The translations under genes and the position numbers were made by a program. DNA of 64,000 nucleotides from Burkholderiaceae bacterium (GTDB taxonomy: Bacteria > Pseudomonadota > Gammaproteobacteria > Burkholderiales > Burkholderiaceae_C). Positions 32,739 through 41,845 of the stretch are shown piece after piece; position 1 is the stretch's first letter, and each line of letters opens with the position of its first letter. The stretch spans positions 2,046,001-2,110,000 of the forward strand of contig JACKLI010000001.1 of assembly GCA_024235995.1 (NCBI GenBank), written 5' to 3'. A model generated the notes under the pieces. That model had not been told where the DNA came from. It saw only the letters and a program-made list of their open reading frames with translations, and searched no databases.

Positions 32739-33142
32739 ACCTGCGCCTGTTGCCCATCCTCGTGTTGGCCCTGCTGGCCAGCAGCTGTGCGCCGAGCCCC
32801 GTGGCGCCGGCGGCAGCCGGCGTGGCGCCGATGCTGCAGGCACCGGCGGGCCAGCCGTTCGAGCCCTGGCTGAAGGCCGAGCGCGAGCGCGTGGCCCGGC
32901 AGCGTGAGGCGGCGCAGCAGCGCTACCGCGACGAAGAGCTGGTGTGCTGGCGCCGCTTTGCCGTCAACGACTGCCTGGGCGAGGCCAAGCGCGAGCGGCG
33001 CGGCCAGCTGGATGTGCTACGCCAGCAGGACCTGCAACTCAACGCCCTGGAGCGCGAGCGGCGCACCGCCCAGCACCTGCGGCAGATCGAGCAGAAGGCC
33101 GCGCCTGCGCCGGGTGCGCCTTCAGTTGAGCGGCGTCAGTGA
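32735..33142 (+). CDS. Small predicted lipoprotein, function unknown
   Basis: 135 residues. The N-terminus MNLRLLPILVLALLASSC is a lipoprotein signal with Cys18 as the lipid anchor; the mature part is Pro/Ala-rich, then a charged helix (WLKAERERVARQREAAQQRY; ERRGQLDVLRQQDLQLNALE) predicted to be coiled coil. Two cysteines (VCWRRFAVNDCLGEAK) could pair in the periplasm. The ATG overlaps the zapE stop (ATGA). The 3' end overlaps the convergent phosphatase gene by 21 bp. Confidence 0.8.
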   Translation: MNLRLLPILVLALLASSCAPSPVAPAAAGVAPMLQAPAGQPFEPWLKAERERVARQREAAQQRYRDEELVCWRRFAVNDCLGEAKRERRGQLDVLRQQDLQLNALERERRTAQHLRQIEQKAAPAPGAPSVERRQ

Positions 33143-33922
33143 GGTGCGCCGCGCCGGTTTGGTTTCCACCGGCGGCTCCACCTTGACGATCACCAGCGAC
33201 AGGTTGTCGCCCGTGCCGCTGGCGCGCTGGCGCGCCTTCTCGACCAGGAACTCGCTGGCCTCGCGCGGGCTCAGGGTGTTCAGCACCGAGCCCAGCTCCT
33301 CGGCGTTGAAGTAGTGCCACACGCCGTCGGAGCACGCCAGCAGCGTGTCGCCGATCTGCAGGCGCGGGATGAGTTGCGCGGTGAAGGTCGGCTCGGGCTC
33401 GGTGCCCAGGCACGAGGTCAGCACGTTGGACTTGGGGTGGTCGCTGGCTTCCTCTTCGGTCAGCTGGCCCTGCGCCACCAGCGTCTGCACGAAGGAATGG
33501 TCGGTGGTGCGCCGCACCAGCTGCGTGCCGCGAAAGTGGTGGATGCGCGAGTCGCCGCAATGCAGCCAGTGGCATTCGCCACCGGGGTTGATCAGGAAGA
33601 CCGCCATGGTGCTGTGCGGTTCCTGCTCGGCGGCGATGGCCGTCAGCTTGATGACCAGGTGCGCCTCCTGCCCGATCTGGCGCAGCAGGGCCGCGGCGTC
33701 GTCGGTCTCGGGGTCGTAGCGCTCGAACAGCTGGCGCGCCGTCAGCAGCACCTGGTCGGCCGCCTTGCGCCCGCCCGTGCGTCCGCCCATGCCGTCGGCC
33801 ACCACGGCCAGCAGGCAGCCGCTGGCACGTGGGTGGGTCAGCAGGGCCACCTGGTCTTGCTGGTAATCGCGGTCGCCCTTGTGCAGGCCGGTGGCGGCGC
33901 TGAGTCGGTAGCCTTTGTCCAT
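33122..33922 (-). CDS. PP2C-type serine/threonine protein phosphatase
   Basis: Metal-dependent phosphatase of 266 residues that would reverse Ser/Thr phosphorylation in the cytoplasm. PP2C motifs in order: GLHKGDRDYQQDQVALL, VVADGMGGRTGGRKAA (metal-binding Asp), HWLHCGDSRIHHFRGTQLVR, the HPKSNVLTSCLG stretch, LLACSDGVWHYFN, and GTGDNLSLVIVKVE with the last metal-binding Asp. There is no membrane segment. Start chosen at MDKGYRLSAATG, preceded by AGGGAAG; the longer frame upstream has no family similarity. It is divergent from the helicase gene, and no partner kinase is in the window. Confidence 0.9.
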   Translation of the reverse strand: MDKGYRLSAATGLHKGDRDYQQDQVALLTHPRASGCLLAVVADGMGGRTGGRKAADQVLLTARQLFERYDPETDDAAALLRQIGQEAHLVIKLTAIAAEQEPHSTMAVFLINPGGECHWLHCGDSRIHHFRGTQLVRRTTDHSFVQTLVAQGQLTEEEASDHPKSNVLTSCLGTEPEPTFTAQLIPRLQIGDTLLACSDGVWHYFNAEELGSVLNTLSPREASEFLVEKARQRASGTGDNLSLVIVKVEPPVETKPARRTSLTPLN

Positions 33923-34020
33923 GTTTGTGCTTCCCTGATGCTGCCGTGGCTGGTGACACCGTATTATGGGATGCCGGCGCCGCTTCGGGTCGGTTGTGTT
34001 TGTCGTTGTTGTCGGATCCC

Positions 34021-36120
34021 GTGAATTCACCCCTCCCGCTGGAACATGCCGTGCTGGCCGCCTTCGAGCCGGAAGGCCCCGTGGCCCGCGCTGCGGTCGG
34101 TTTTGCGCCGCGCGCCGGGCAATTGCGGATGGCCACCGCGGTGGCGCGCACCGTGGCGCAGGGCGGGGTGCTGGTGGCCGAGGCCGCCACCGGCGTGGGC
34201 AAGACCTTTGCCTACCTGGTGCCGGCTCTGCTGTCGGGCGAGCGCGTGCTGCTGTCCACGGCCACCAAGGCGCTGCAGGACCAGCTGCATGGACGCGACC
34301 TGCCGCTGCTGACCCAGGCGCTGGGCGTGCCGGTGCGCACCGCCCTGCTCAAGGGGCGCGGCAGCTACCTGTGCCTGCACCGCCTGGATATGGCAAGCCA
34401 AAGCGCCGATGCGGCCAGCCTGCACCTGCGCCATGCACTATCGAAAATAGAGCGATGGGCCAAGACCACGCGCACCGGCGACCTGGCCGAGCTGCCTGGC
34501 CTGGACGAGCGCTCGCCGGTGATTCCGCTGGTGAGCAGCACGCGCGAGAACTGCCTGGGCGCCGACTGCCCGCAGTTTCGCGCCTGCCACGTCAACCAGG
34601 CACGGCGCGAGGCGCTGGCCGCCGACGTGGTGGTCATCAACCACCATCTGTTCTTTGCCGACCTGGCGATCCGCGAGTCGGGCATGGCCGAGCTGCTGCC
34701 CACGGTCCGCGTGGTGGTGTTCGACGAGGCCCATCAGCTCAACGAGATCGGCATCCAGTTCCTGGGCCAGCAGCTGGGCACCGGTCAGCTGCTGGACCTG
34801 GCGCGCGACCTGCTGGCCGCGGGCCTGGAGCACGCCCGGGGCCAGGCCGACTGGAACGCCCTGGCCGCCGGCGTGGAGCACGCCGCGCGTGAGCTGCGCC
34901 TGGCGGGCGGACCGGCGCGCGGCAACACCCGCCTGCGCTGGGGCGAGGCCACGCCGGACGGGGTGGACGCCGCCGCGTGGCAGGCCGCGCTGGCGCGCGT
35001 GGGCCAGGCGCTGACGGTGACCGCCGACGCGCTGGCGACGGTGGACGAGCAAAGCCCCGATCTGCGGCGCCTGCACGAGCGGGTCGCGCTGCTGGGCGAG
35101 CGCGCGGCGCATTTCCAGGCGCCGGGCGATCCGGCCCTGGTGCGCTGGGTGGACCTGGGCGCCGCGCTGCGCCTGCGCGAATCGCCGCTGGACATTGCCG
35201 AGGCGGTGCACACGCGGCTGCTGGGCGAGCCCCAGGCCGAGCGCGACGCCGCAGAACCCTCGCACCCCGAGCCGCCGCCCGACGCCCGGGAGCGTGCGCG
35301 CGCCTGGGTCTTCACCTCGGCCACCCTGGGCGACGACGAGCGCCTGTCCTGGTTCACCCAGCCCTGCGGGCTGGAGCAGGCCGACATCCTGCGCGTGGAC
35401 AGCCCCTTCGACTATGCGCTGCAGGCCGCGCTGTACGTGCCCGCGCAGGGCGCGCGGCCGGGCGATGCGGCGCATTCGCTGCAGGTGGCGCGGCTGGCGG
35501 GCGATGGCGCGCAGCGGCTGGGCGGGCGCACCCTGGTGCTGACCACCACGCTGCGCGCGTTGCGCGACATCGGCGAGGCCTTGCGCCAGCGCTTCGACGC
35601 GGCCAGCGGCATCGAGGTGCTGGTGCAGGGCAGCCTGCCCAAGCGCGAGCTGATGGCGCGCTTTCGCCAGGCCGGCGAGCCGGGGCGACCCGGTTGCGTG
35701 CTGGTCGGCTCCAGTTCGTTCTGGGAAGGGGTGGACCTGCCGGGCGACGCGCTGCAGCTGGTGGTGATCGACAAGCTGCCATTTCCGCCGCCGGGCGACC
35801 CGCTGGTCGAGGCGCGCTGTCGCCGCATCGAGGCGGCCGGGCGCAGCGCTTTCTCGAGCTATTCGGTGCCCGAGGCGGCGGTGGCGCTCAAGCAGGGTGC
35901 CGGGCGGCTGATCCGCAGCGAGAGCGACCGCGGCGTGCTGGCGATCTGCGATCCGCGCCTGGCGAGCATGGGCTATGGCCGCCGGCTGCTGGCTGCCCTG
36001 CCGCCGATGCGGCGGCTGGCCGGGCGTGAGGCCTTCGACGCGGCGCTGGATGAACTGGCGAGCGCGGGCGAAGCCGCCGCGCCGCAAGACGCGCTGTTGA
36101 ACGAGCTGCCGCCGTTCTGA
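34021..36120 (+). CDS. dinG: DinG-family ATP-dependent DNA helicase (YoaA-like)
   Basis: Superfamily 2, XPD-like 5'-3' helicase with an Fe-S cluster, 699 residues from a GTG. Walker A EAATGVGKTFAYLVPALL, Fe-S cysteines YLC then NCLGADCPQFRAC, DEAH box VVFDEAHQL, motif V/VI region LVGSSSFWEGVDLPGDALQL and QGAGRLIRSESDRG. Between the first and second Fe-S cysteine lies a repeat-like stretch (residues about 124-144). The start is uncertain; an ATG 32 codons upstream is possible, but GTG gives the usual beginning. A TATTAT at 33962 may be its -10 box. Role: probably DNA repair. Confidence 0.92.
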   Translation: MNSPLPLEHAVLAAFEPEGPVARAAVGFAPRAGQLRMATAVARTVAQGGVLVAEAATGVGKTFAYLVPALLSGERVLLSTATKALQDQLHGRDLPLLTQALGVPVRTALLKGRGSYLCLHRLDMASQSADAASLHLRHALSKIERWAKTTRTGDLAELPGLDERSPVIPLVSSTRENCLGADCPQFRACHVNQARREALAADVVVINHHLFFADLAIRESGMAELLPTVRVVVFDEAHQLNEIGIQFLGQQLGTGQLLDLARDLLAAGLEHARGQADWNALAAGVEHAARELRLAGGPARGNTRLRWGEATPDGVDAAAWQAALARVGQALTVTADALATVDEQSPDLRRLHERVALLGERAAHFQAPGDPALVRWVDLGAALRLRESPLDIAEAVHTRLLGEPQAERDAAEPSHPEPPPDARERARAWVFTSATLGDDERLSWFTQPCGLEQADILRVDSPFDYALQAALYVPAQGARPGDAAHSLQVARLAGDGAQRLGGRTLVLTTTLRALRDIGEALRQRFDAASGIEVLVQGSLPKRELMARFRQAGEPGRPGCVLVGSSSFWEGVDLPGDALQLVVIDKLPFPPPGDPLVEARCRRIEAAGRSAFSSYSVPEAAVALKQGAGRLIRSESDRGVLAICDPRLASMGYGRRLLAALPPMRRLAGREAFDAALDELASAGEAAAPQDALLNELPPF
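34390..34452 (+). repeat. Possible dispersed repeat, copy F, within the DinG-type helicase
   Basis: GGCAAGCCAAAGCGCC...ACTATCGAAAATAG resembles the 65-bp family, especially copy G (CTATCGATAAAATAG). It encodes MASQSADAASLHLRHALSKI within the Fe-S loop. This is the weakest family member. Confidence 0.4.
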
Positions 36121-36129
36121 AAACCTCGA

Positions 36130-36145
36130 GGCCTGTTCGCAGGCC
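36130..36145. terminator. Small UUCG-tetraloop hairpin between convergent dinG and bamD
   Basis: GGCCTG TTCG CAGGCC, a 6-bp stem with a very stable tetraloop, in the 25-bp gap between two stop codons. It has no T tract on either side, so its role as a terminator is tentative. Confidence 0.5.
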
Positions 36146-36949
36146 CTACCAGAGCTGCCACCAGGGCTTGCTGCCGCCCTGGAAGCCCCGCGCCAGGTAG
36201 GTGCTTTGCGGGTAGTTCTGCTCCAGCACGCGCTTGGCGTCGTCGCTCAGTTGCGTCATGCCCAGCTTGTCGTAGGCGCGCACCAGGATGTACAGCCCTT
36301 CTTCCAGCGCGGGGGCGTCGCGGTAGTCCTTGATGGCCTGCTGCGCGCGGTTGACGGCCGCCACGTAGGCGCCGCGCTGGTAGTAGTAGCGCGCCACGTG
36401 CACCTCGTACTGCGCCAGCGCATTGACGGTGTAGCGCATGCGCGCCTTGGCGTCGGGCGTGTAGCGCGAATCGGGAAAGCGCTTGACCAGCTCGTCGAAG
36501 GACTCGAACGCCTGCTTGGCCGCCTTCTGGTCGCGCTCGGACAAATCCTGGCGCGACAGGAAGGAGAACAGCCCCAGCTCGTCGTTGAAGTTGATCACGC
36601 CCTTGAGGTACAGCGCGTAGTCGATGGCCGGGCTGGCCGGGTGCAGGCGCATGAAGCGGTCCAGCGTGGCGATGGCCTCGGCTTTTTGCCCGTCCTTGAA
36701 CTGCGAATAGGCCTTGTCCAGCTGCGCCTGCTGCGCCAGCGGCGTGCCGGCGGCGCGGCCTTCCAGCGTCTCGAACAGCGGCACCGCCTTGTCGTAGGCG
36801 CCCGAGTTCTGCTCGTCCTTGGCCTCGGCGTAGATGCGGTTGGGGCTCCAGCCCGCGGTGCGGTCCACCGGCTTGGACGAGCACGCCGCCAGCAGGCTGG
36901 CGGCCATCACGGCGGCTGCCGTCGCCGCCGATAATCGGGCGCGTTGCAT
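36146..36949 (-). CDS. bamD: Outer-membrane assembly lipoprotein BamD
   Basis: Essential BAM-complex lipoprotein that helps fold outer-membrane beta-barrels. 267 residues: a lipoprotein signal ending LLAACS (Cys23 as anchor), then TPR-like helical repeats (PNRIYAEAKDEQNSGAYDKA; HPASPAIDYALYLKGVINFN; RFPDSRYTPDAKARMRYTVN; VHVARYYYQRGAYVAAVNRA), all typical of BamD/ComL. The ATG has AGAGGA upstream and a perfect TATAAT 34 bp before it. It is divergent from rluD, the standard proteobacterial arrangement. Confidence 0.97.
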   Translation of the reverse strand: MQRARLSAATAAAVMAASLLAACSSKPVDRTAGWSPNRIYAEAKDEQNSGAYDKAVPLFETLEGRAAGTPLAQQAQLDKAYSQFKDGQKAEAIATLDRFMRLHPASPAIDYALYLKGVINFNDELGLFSFLSRQDLSERDQKAAKQAFESFDELVKRFPDSRYTPDAKARMRYTVNALAQYEVHVARYYYQRGAYVAAVNRAQQAIKDYRDAPALEEGLYILVRAYDKLGMTQLSDDAKRVLEQNYPQSTYLARGFQGGSKPWWQLW

Positions 36950-36964
36950 TGCGGGCAAATCCTC

Positions 36965-38005
36965 TTGAGTCAAGCTTTTTCGATTATATCGGCCGACCCC
37001 TTGGCCAGCGGCCCTGAAACCGGCGCCGAGGACGACACCCCCGAGCCCGGCGCCGAGCTGGAAACGCGCACGTTGGCGGTGCCGGCCGAGGGCCATGGCC
37101 AGCGGCTCGACCGCGTGCTGGCCGCGCGGGTGCCCGAGTTCTCGCGCAGCTATCTGCAGCAGCTGGTGGGCGCAGGCGCGGTGCGCCTGAACGGCGTGCC
37201 GGCGGCCAAGCCGGCGCAGAAGCTGCGCGCCGGCGACGTGCTCGATGTCGAGCTGCGCCCCACGCCCATGAGCCAGGCCTTCGTGCCGCAAGCCATGGAC
37301 CTGGTGGTGCCGTATGAGGACGAGCACCTGCTGGTGGTCGACAAGCCCGCCGGCCTGGTGGTGCACCCCGCGCCGGGGCATTGGAGCGGCACGCTGCTCA
37401 ACGCCCTGCTGGCACGCGACGCGCGGGCCGCAGGGCTGCCGCGCGCCGGCATCGTGCACCGGCTGGACAAGGACACCAGCGGCCTGATGGTGGTGGCGCG
37501 CTCGCGCCAGGCCATGGACGCGCTGGTGGCGCAGATCGGCGCGCGACAGGTGCGCCGCGAATACCTGGCGCTGGCGCACCGGCCCTGGCAGGGCGCGGCC
37601 GAGCGCGAGGTGGATGCCCCCATCGGGCGCGACCCGCGCAACCGCCTGCGCATGGTGGTGGTGGACTTGCAGCGCCACCCCGGCAAGCCGGCGCAGACCC
37701 TGGTGCAGCGGCTGCAGAACGCCGAAGCCGGCTGCCTGCTGCGCTGCCTGCTGCGCACCGGCCGCACGCACCAGATCCGCGTGCACCTGGCGCAGCTGGG
37801 CCACCCGCTGGTGGGCGACGCGCTGTATGGCGGCGCGCCGGCGGCCGGCATGGCGCGCCAAGCCCTGCACGCGCGGCGCCTGTCGCTGACGCACCCGGTC
37901 ACGGGCGCGGCGCTGGACTTTGTGGCGCCACTGCCGCCCGACCTGGCGGCGGCGCTGGCGGCCTGGGGCCTTACAATCCCGGATGACGACGCGGCCACCG
38001 GTTGA
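36965..38005 (+). CDS. rluD: 23S rRNA pseudouridine synthase RluD
   Basis: Makes pseudouridines in helix 69 of 23S rRNA. 346 residues from the TTG at 36965: an acidic leader, an S4 RNA-binding domain (QRLDRVLAARVPEFSRSYLQ...GAVRLNGVPAAKPAQKL), then the catalytic domain with Asp in GIVHRLDKDTSGLMVVARS, and LLRTGRTHQIRVHLAQLGHP. The start is uncertain: no ATG is near, and an upstream TTG (36944) would overlap bamD. The bamD -10 box lies inside the first codons. The pgeF-like gene that often follows rluD is absent here; scpB comes next. Confidence 0.93.
   Translation: MSQAFSIISADPLASGPETGAEDDTPEPGAELETRTLAVPAEGHGQRLDRVLAARVPEFSRSYLQQLVGAGAVRLNGVPAAKPAQKLRAGDVLDVELRPTPMSQAFVPQAMDLVVPYEDEHLLVVDKPAGLVVHPAPGHWSGTLLNALLARDARAAGLPRAGIVHRLDKDTSGLMVVARSRQAMDALVAQIGARQVRREYLALAHRPWQGAAEREVDAPIGRDPRNRLRMVVVDLQRHPGKPAQTLVQRLQNAEAGCLLRCLLRTGRTHQIRVHLAQLGHPLVGDALYGGAPAAGMARQALHARRLSLTHPVTGAALDFVAPLPPDLAAALAAWGLTIPDDDAATG
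36983..36988 (-). promoter_or_regulatory. bamD -10 box, inside the rluD 5' coding region
   Basis: TATAAT on the minus strand, 34 bp upstream of the bamD ATG, a perfect -10 consensus. No good -35 is seen at 17 bp. It lies within the first codons of rluD as annotated. Confidence 0.6.
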
Positions 38006-38110
38006 GCCAGCGCTCGGGCCGCGTGGCACGCCGGCCCAACATCTTCCTTCACCGGGCACTTCGGCCCGAACCACGCGCCCCGGGCGCGCCCTGCCCAAGA
38101 GACCCAAGCC

Positions 38111-38775
<665 letters not shown>

Positions 38776-38779
<4 letters not shown>

Positions 38780-40158
38780 ACCCCCAGGACAGCACCTCCC
38801 CGCCGCCGGATTCGGATCAAAACAAGGCTCCAGCCGGCATGGATCAAGCGCAATCAGCTATCGATAAAATAGCAATCGAGATGCCGGCCACGCCCGCCCC
38901 AGGCACCGACGACGACGCGCCCGTGGCCTTCGACGACCTGGTCTCCGGGCGTTTCGACGAGCAGGCCGTCGCGCCCGCCGCGCCGCCCAAGCGCGTGCTG
39001 CTGCCCCAGCCCGAGCAACCCAAGCTGCACAAGGTGCTGGCGCAGGCGGGGCTGGGCTCGCGCCTGGAGATGGAGCAGCTCATCCTGCAAGGGCGCATCA
39101 CGGTCAACGGCCAGCCGGCGCACATCGGCCAGCGCGTGCAATTCGGCGACCAGGTCAAGATCAACGGCAAGCCCATCCATGTGCGCATCGCGCCGCCGCC
39201 GGCGCGCGTGCTGGCCTACCACAAGCCGGTGGGCGAGGTGGTCACGCACGACGACCCGGGCAACCGCCCCACGGTGTTTCGCAAGCTGCCGCGCCTGCAG
39301 CAGGGCAAGTGGCAGTCGGTGGGCCGGCTGGACCTGAACACCGAAGGCCTGCTGCTGTTCACCACCTCGGGCGAGCTGGCCAACCGCCTGATGCATCCGC
39401 GCTTCGGCCTGCAGCGCGAATACGCCGTGCGCGTGCTGGGCGCGCTCACCGACGAGGAAAAGCAGCGCCTGCTCGACGGCGTGCAGCTCGACGACGGCCT
39501 GGCGCAGTTCGGCGCCATCACCGAGGAAGGGCAGGGCGAGGGCGCCAACCAGTGGTACCGCGTCACCATCGGCGAGGGGCGCAACCGCGAGGTGCGCCGC
39601 ATGATCGAGGCCGTGGGCCACGCCGTCAGCCGCCTGATCCGCATCCGCTACGGCGCCATGCTGCTGCCGCGCGGCCTGCGCCGCGGCATGTGGATGGAGC
39701 TGGGCGAGCGCGACATCCGCGCGCTGGGTGAGGCCTCGGGCACGCCCGAGCACGTGCTGCGCGGCGCGCCCGAGCCGCAGCCCGGCCGCGCCGATGCGCC
39801 CCGCCGCGGCGGGCGTGCCGACCGAGGGCGTGGCAGCGGGCCGCGGCCCAACATGGCAGCCGGCGCCCGCCCGCCTGAGCCGCGCCCGCGCCGCGCCGGC
39901 CCCCCGGCACGCCGCCCGGGCGTGGTGCCAGCGCCGGCCAGCCCGACCCGATGCGCACCTCGCAGGGCTACATCGGCGCCGACAGCTATCGCCCACCCCG
40001 CGCGGGTGGCGGCCCGCGCGCGGGTGGCCCCGGCGCCGGCGGCTTCAGGGGCCCGCGCCCCGGCGGCGCGGCCGGCGCGCGTGGGCCCTCGTGGCCCCCG
40101 TGGGCCGGGCCTGGGCGGCCCCCGGGGTCCGCGCCGGGGCTCCGGCGGCGGCCGGTAG
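38776..40158 (+). CDS. rluB: 23S rRNA pseudouridine synthase RluB, tail with probable frameshifts
   Basis: Makes pseudouridine 2605 in 23S rRNA. Order: a variable leader containing a repeat copy (residues 14-35), an S4 domain ([20 protein letters not shown]), and the catalytic core with Asp in [28 protein letters not shown] and [20 protein letters not shown]. After about residue 330 comes an Arg/Gly/Pro-rich tail. The conserved tail motif [15 protein letters not shown] is found at 39951 in a different frame, while the annotated frame resumes sensible Arg/Gly-rich sequence to the stop at 40158. Two compensating frameshifts, real or sequencing errors, are likely. 460 residues as read. Confidence 0.9.
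38815..38879 (+). repeat. Dispersed palindromic repeat, copy G, inside the rluB leader
   Basis: AAAACAAGGCTCCAGCCGGC then TCAAGCGCAATCAGCTATCG: a clear family member, sharing the 14-mer AAGCGCAATCAGCT with copy A. It is translated as part of the RluB leader ([20 protein letters not shown]). Confidence 0.75.
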
Positions 40159-40242
40159 CCCTGAAGCCGGCGCGCGCGCTAAAATCAAAAGCTTTGTTCA
40201 TTCGGCAAAAACCAATCTTTTTCAAGCAGGAACCTCTCATCC

Positions 40243-40668
40243 ATGGCCACCCAACGCACCCTGTCCATCATCAAGCCCGACGCCGTCGCCAAGAACGTCA
40301 TCGGCCAGATCTACGCCCGCTTCGAGGCCGCCGGCCTGAAGATCATTGCCGCGCGCATGCAGCACCTGTCGCGCCGTGAGGCCGAGCAGTTCTACGCCGT
40401 GCACAAGGAGCGCCCCTTCTTCAAGGACCTGGTCGATTTCATGATCTCCGGCCCGGTGATGATCCAGGTGCTGGAAGGCGAGGGCGCCATCGCCAAGAAC
40501 CGCGACCTGATGGGCGCCACCGACCCCAAGAAGGCCGACAAGGGCACCATCCGCGCCGACTTCGCCGACTCGATCGACGCCAACGCCGTGCACGGCTCCG
40601 ACGCGCCCGAGACGGCGGCCGTCGAAGTGGCCTTCTTCTTCCCCGGCCTGTCGATTTACTCCCGTTGA
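40243..40668 (+). CDS. ndk: Nucleoside diphosphate kinase
   Basis: Moves the gamma phosphate from ATP to other nucleoside diphosphates. 141 residues, the standard length: [20 protein letters not shown] at the start, with the active-site histidine His117 in [12 protein letters not shown] near the C-terminus, and [20 protein letters not shown] in the middle. GCAGGAACC lies upstream of the ATG. It precedes rlmN and pilF as in other betaproteobacteria. Confidence 0.98.
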   Translation: MATQRTLSIIKPDAVAKNVIGQIYARFEAAGLKIIAARMQHLSRREAEQFYAVHKERPFFKDLVDFMISGPVMIQVLEGEGAIAKNRDLMGATDPKKADKGTIRADFADSIDANAVHGSDAPETAAVEVAFFFPGLSIYSR

Positions 40669-40697
40669 TTCCTGGCGGGGCGCCAAGCCCCTCTGGC

Positions 40698-41840
40698 ATG
40701 TCCCTTCCTGGCGTCAATCTGCTCGAGTTCGACCTGGACGCGCTGGCCGCGTTCTGCGAGACGCTGGGCGAAAAGCGCTTTCGCGCCACGCAGCTGTTTC
40801 GCTGGATTCACCAGCGCGGCGTGGCCGACTTCGGCCAGATGAGCGACCTGGCCAAGTCGCTGCGCGACAAGCTGGCCGGCAGCGCCCACGTGGCGGCGCC
40901 GGCGGTGACGACGCAGCACATCTCCAAGGACGGCACCATCAAGTGGCTGTTCGACGTGGGCGGCGGCAACGCGATCGAGACGGTATTCATCCCCGAGGAT
41001 GATCGGGGCACGCTGTGCATTTCCTCGCAGGCCGGCTGCGCGGTGGGCTGCCGCTTCTGTTCCACCGGCCATCAGGGCTTCTCGCGCAACCTGACGACGG
41101 GCGAGATCGTCGGCCAGCTGTGGTTTGCCGAGCACTTTTTGCGCCGGCATCTGGGCCGGGACGAGCGCGTCATCACCAACGTGGTGATGATGGGCATGGG
41201 CGAGCCGCTGCAGAACTACGACCGCGTGCTGCCCGCCCTGCGCACCATGCTCGACGACCACGGCTACGGCCTGTCGCGCCGGCGCGTGACGGTGTCCACC
41301 TCGGGCGTGGTGCCCATGATCGACCGGCTGGCGCGCGACTGCCCGGTGGCGCTGGCGGTGTCGCTGCACGCGCCGGATGACGCCTTGCGCACGCACCTGG
41401 TGCCGCTCAACCGCAAGCACCCCATCGACGAGCTGCTGGCCACCTGCACGCGCTACCTGCCGCACGCGCCGCGCGACTTCATCACCTTCGAGTACGTCAT
41501 GCTCGACGGCGTCAACGATTCGCCCGAGCACGCCCAGGCGCTGATCGCGCTGATGCGCCGCCACGGCGCGCAAGGCCTGCGCGCCAAGTTCAACCTGATT
41601 CCGTTCAACCCGTTCCCGCAGTCGGGCCTGGTCTGCTCGCCGATGCCGCGCGTGCTGGCCTTCGGCAAGGCGCTGAACGACGCCGGCATCGTCACCACCG
41701 TGCGCAAGACGCGCGGTGACGACATCGACGCCGCCTGCGGCCAACTGGCCGGCGACGTGCAGGACCGCACCCGCGTGCACGAGCGCATGGCGCGCCAGCG
41801 CAGCTACACGCGCCGGCGCGCCGACGCACCCGAAGGATAG
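40698..41840 (+). CDS. rlmN: Dual-specificity 23S rRNA/tRNA adenine-C2 methyltransferase
   Basis: Radical-SAM enzyme that methylates C2 of A2503 in 23S rRNA and A37 in some tRNAs. 380 residues: the [4Fe-4S] motif CAVGCRFC (Cys114, Cys118, Cys121), [20 protein letters not shown] for SAM binding, [17 protein letters not shown], and the methyl-carrying Cys347 in [11 protein letters not shown]. The ATG at 40698 begins the family similarity; the ribosome site is weak. It follows ndk by 29 bp. Confidence 0.97.
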   Translation: MSLPGVNLLEFDLDALAAFCETLGEKRFRATQLFRWIHQRGVADFGQMSDLAKSLRDKLAGSAHVAAPAVTTQHISKDGTIKWLFDVGGGNAIETVFIPEDDRGTLCISSQAGCAVGCRFCSTGHQGFSRNLTTGEIVGQLWFAEHFLRRHLGRDERVITNVVMMGMGEPLQNYDRVLPALRTMLDDHGYGLSRRRVTVSTSGVVPMIDRLARDCPVALAVSLHAPDDALRTHLVPLNRKHPIDELLATCTRYLPHAPRDFITFEYVMLDGVNDSPEHAQALIALMRRHGAQGLRAKFNLIPFNPFPQSGLVCSPMPRVLAFGKALNDAGIVTTVRKTRGDDIDAACGQLAGDVQDRTRVHERMARQRSYTRRRADAPEG

Positions 41841-41845
41841 ACCGG

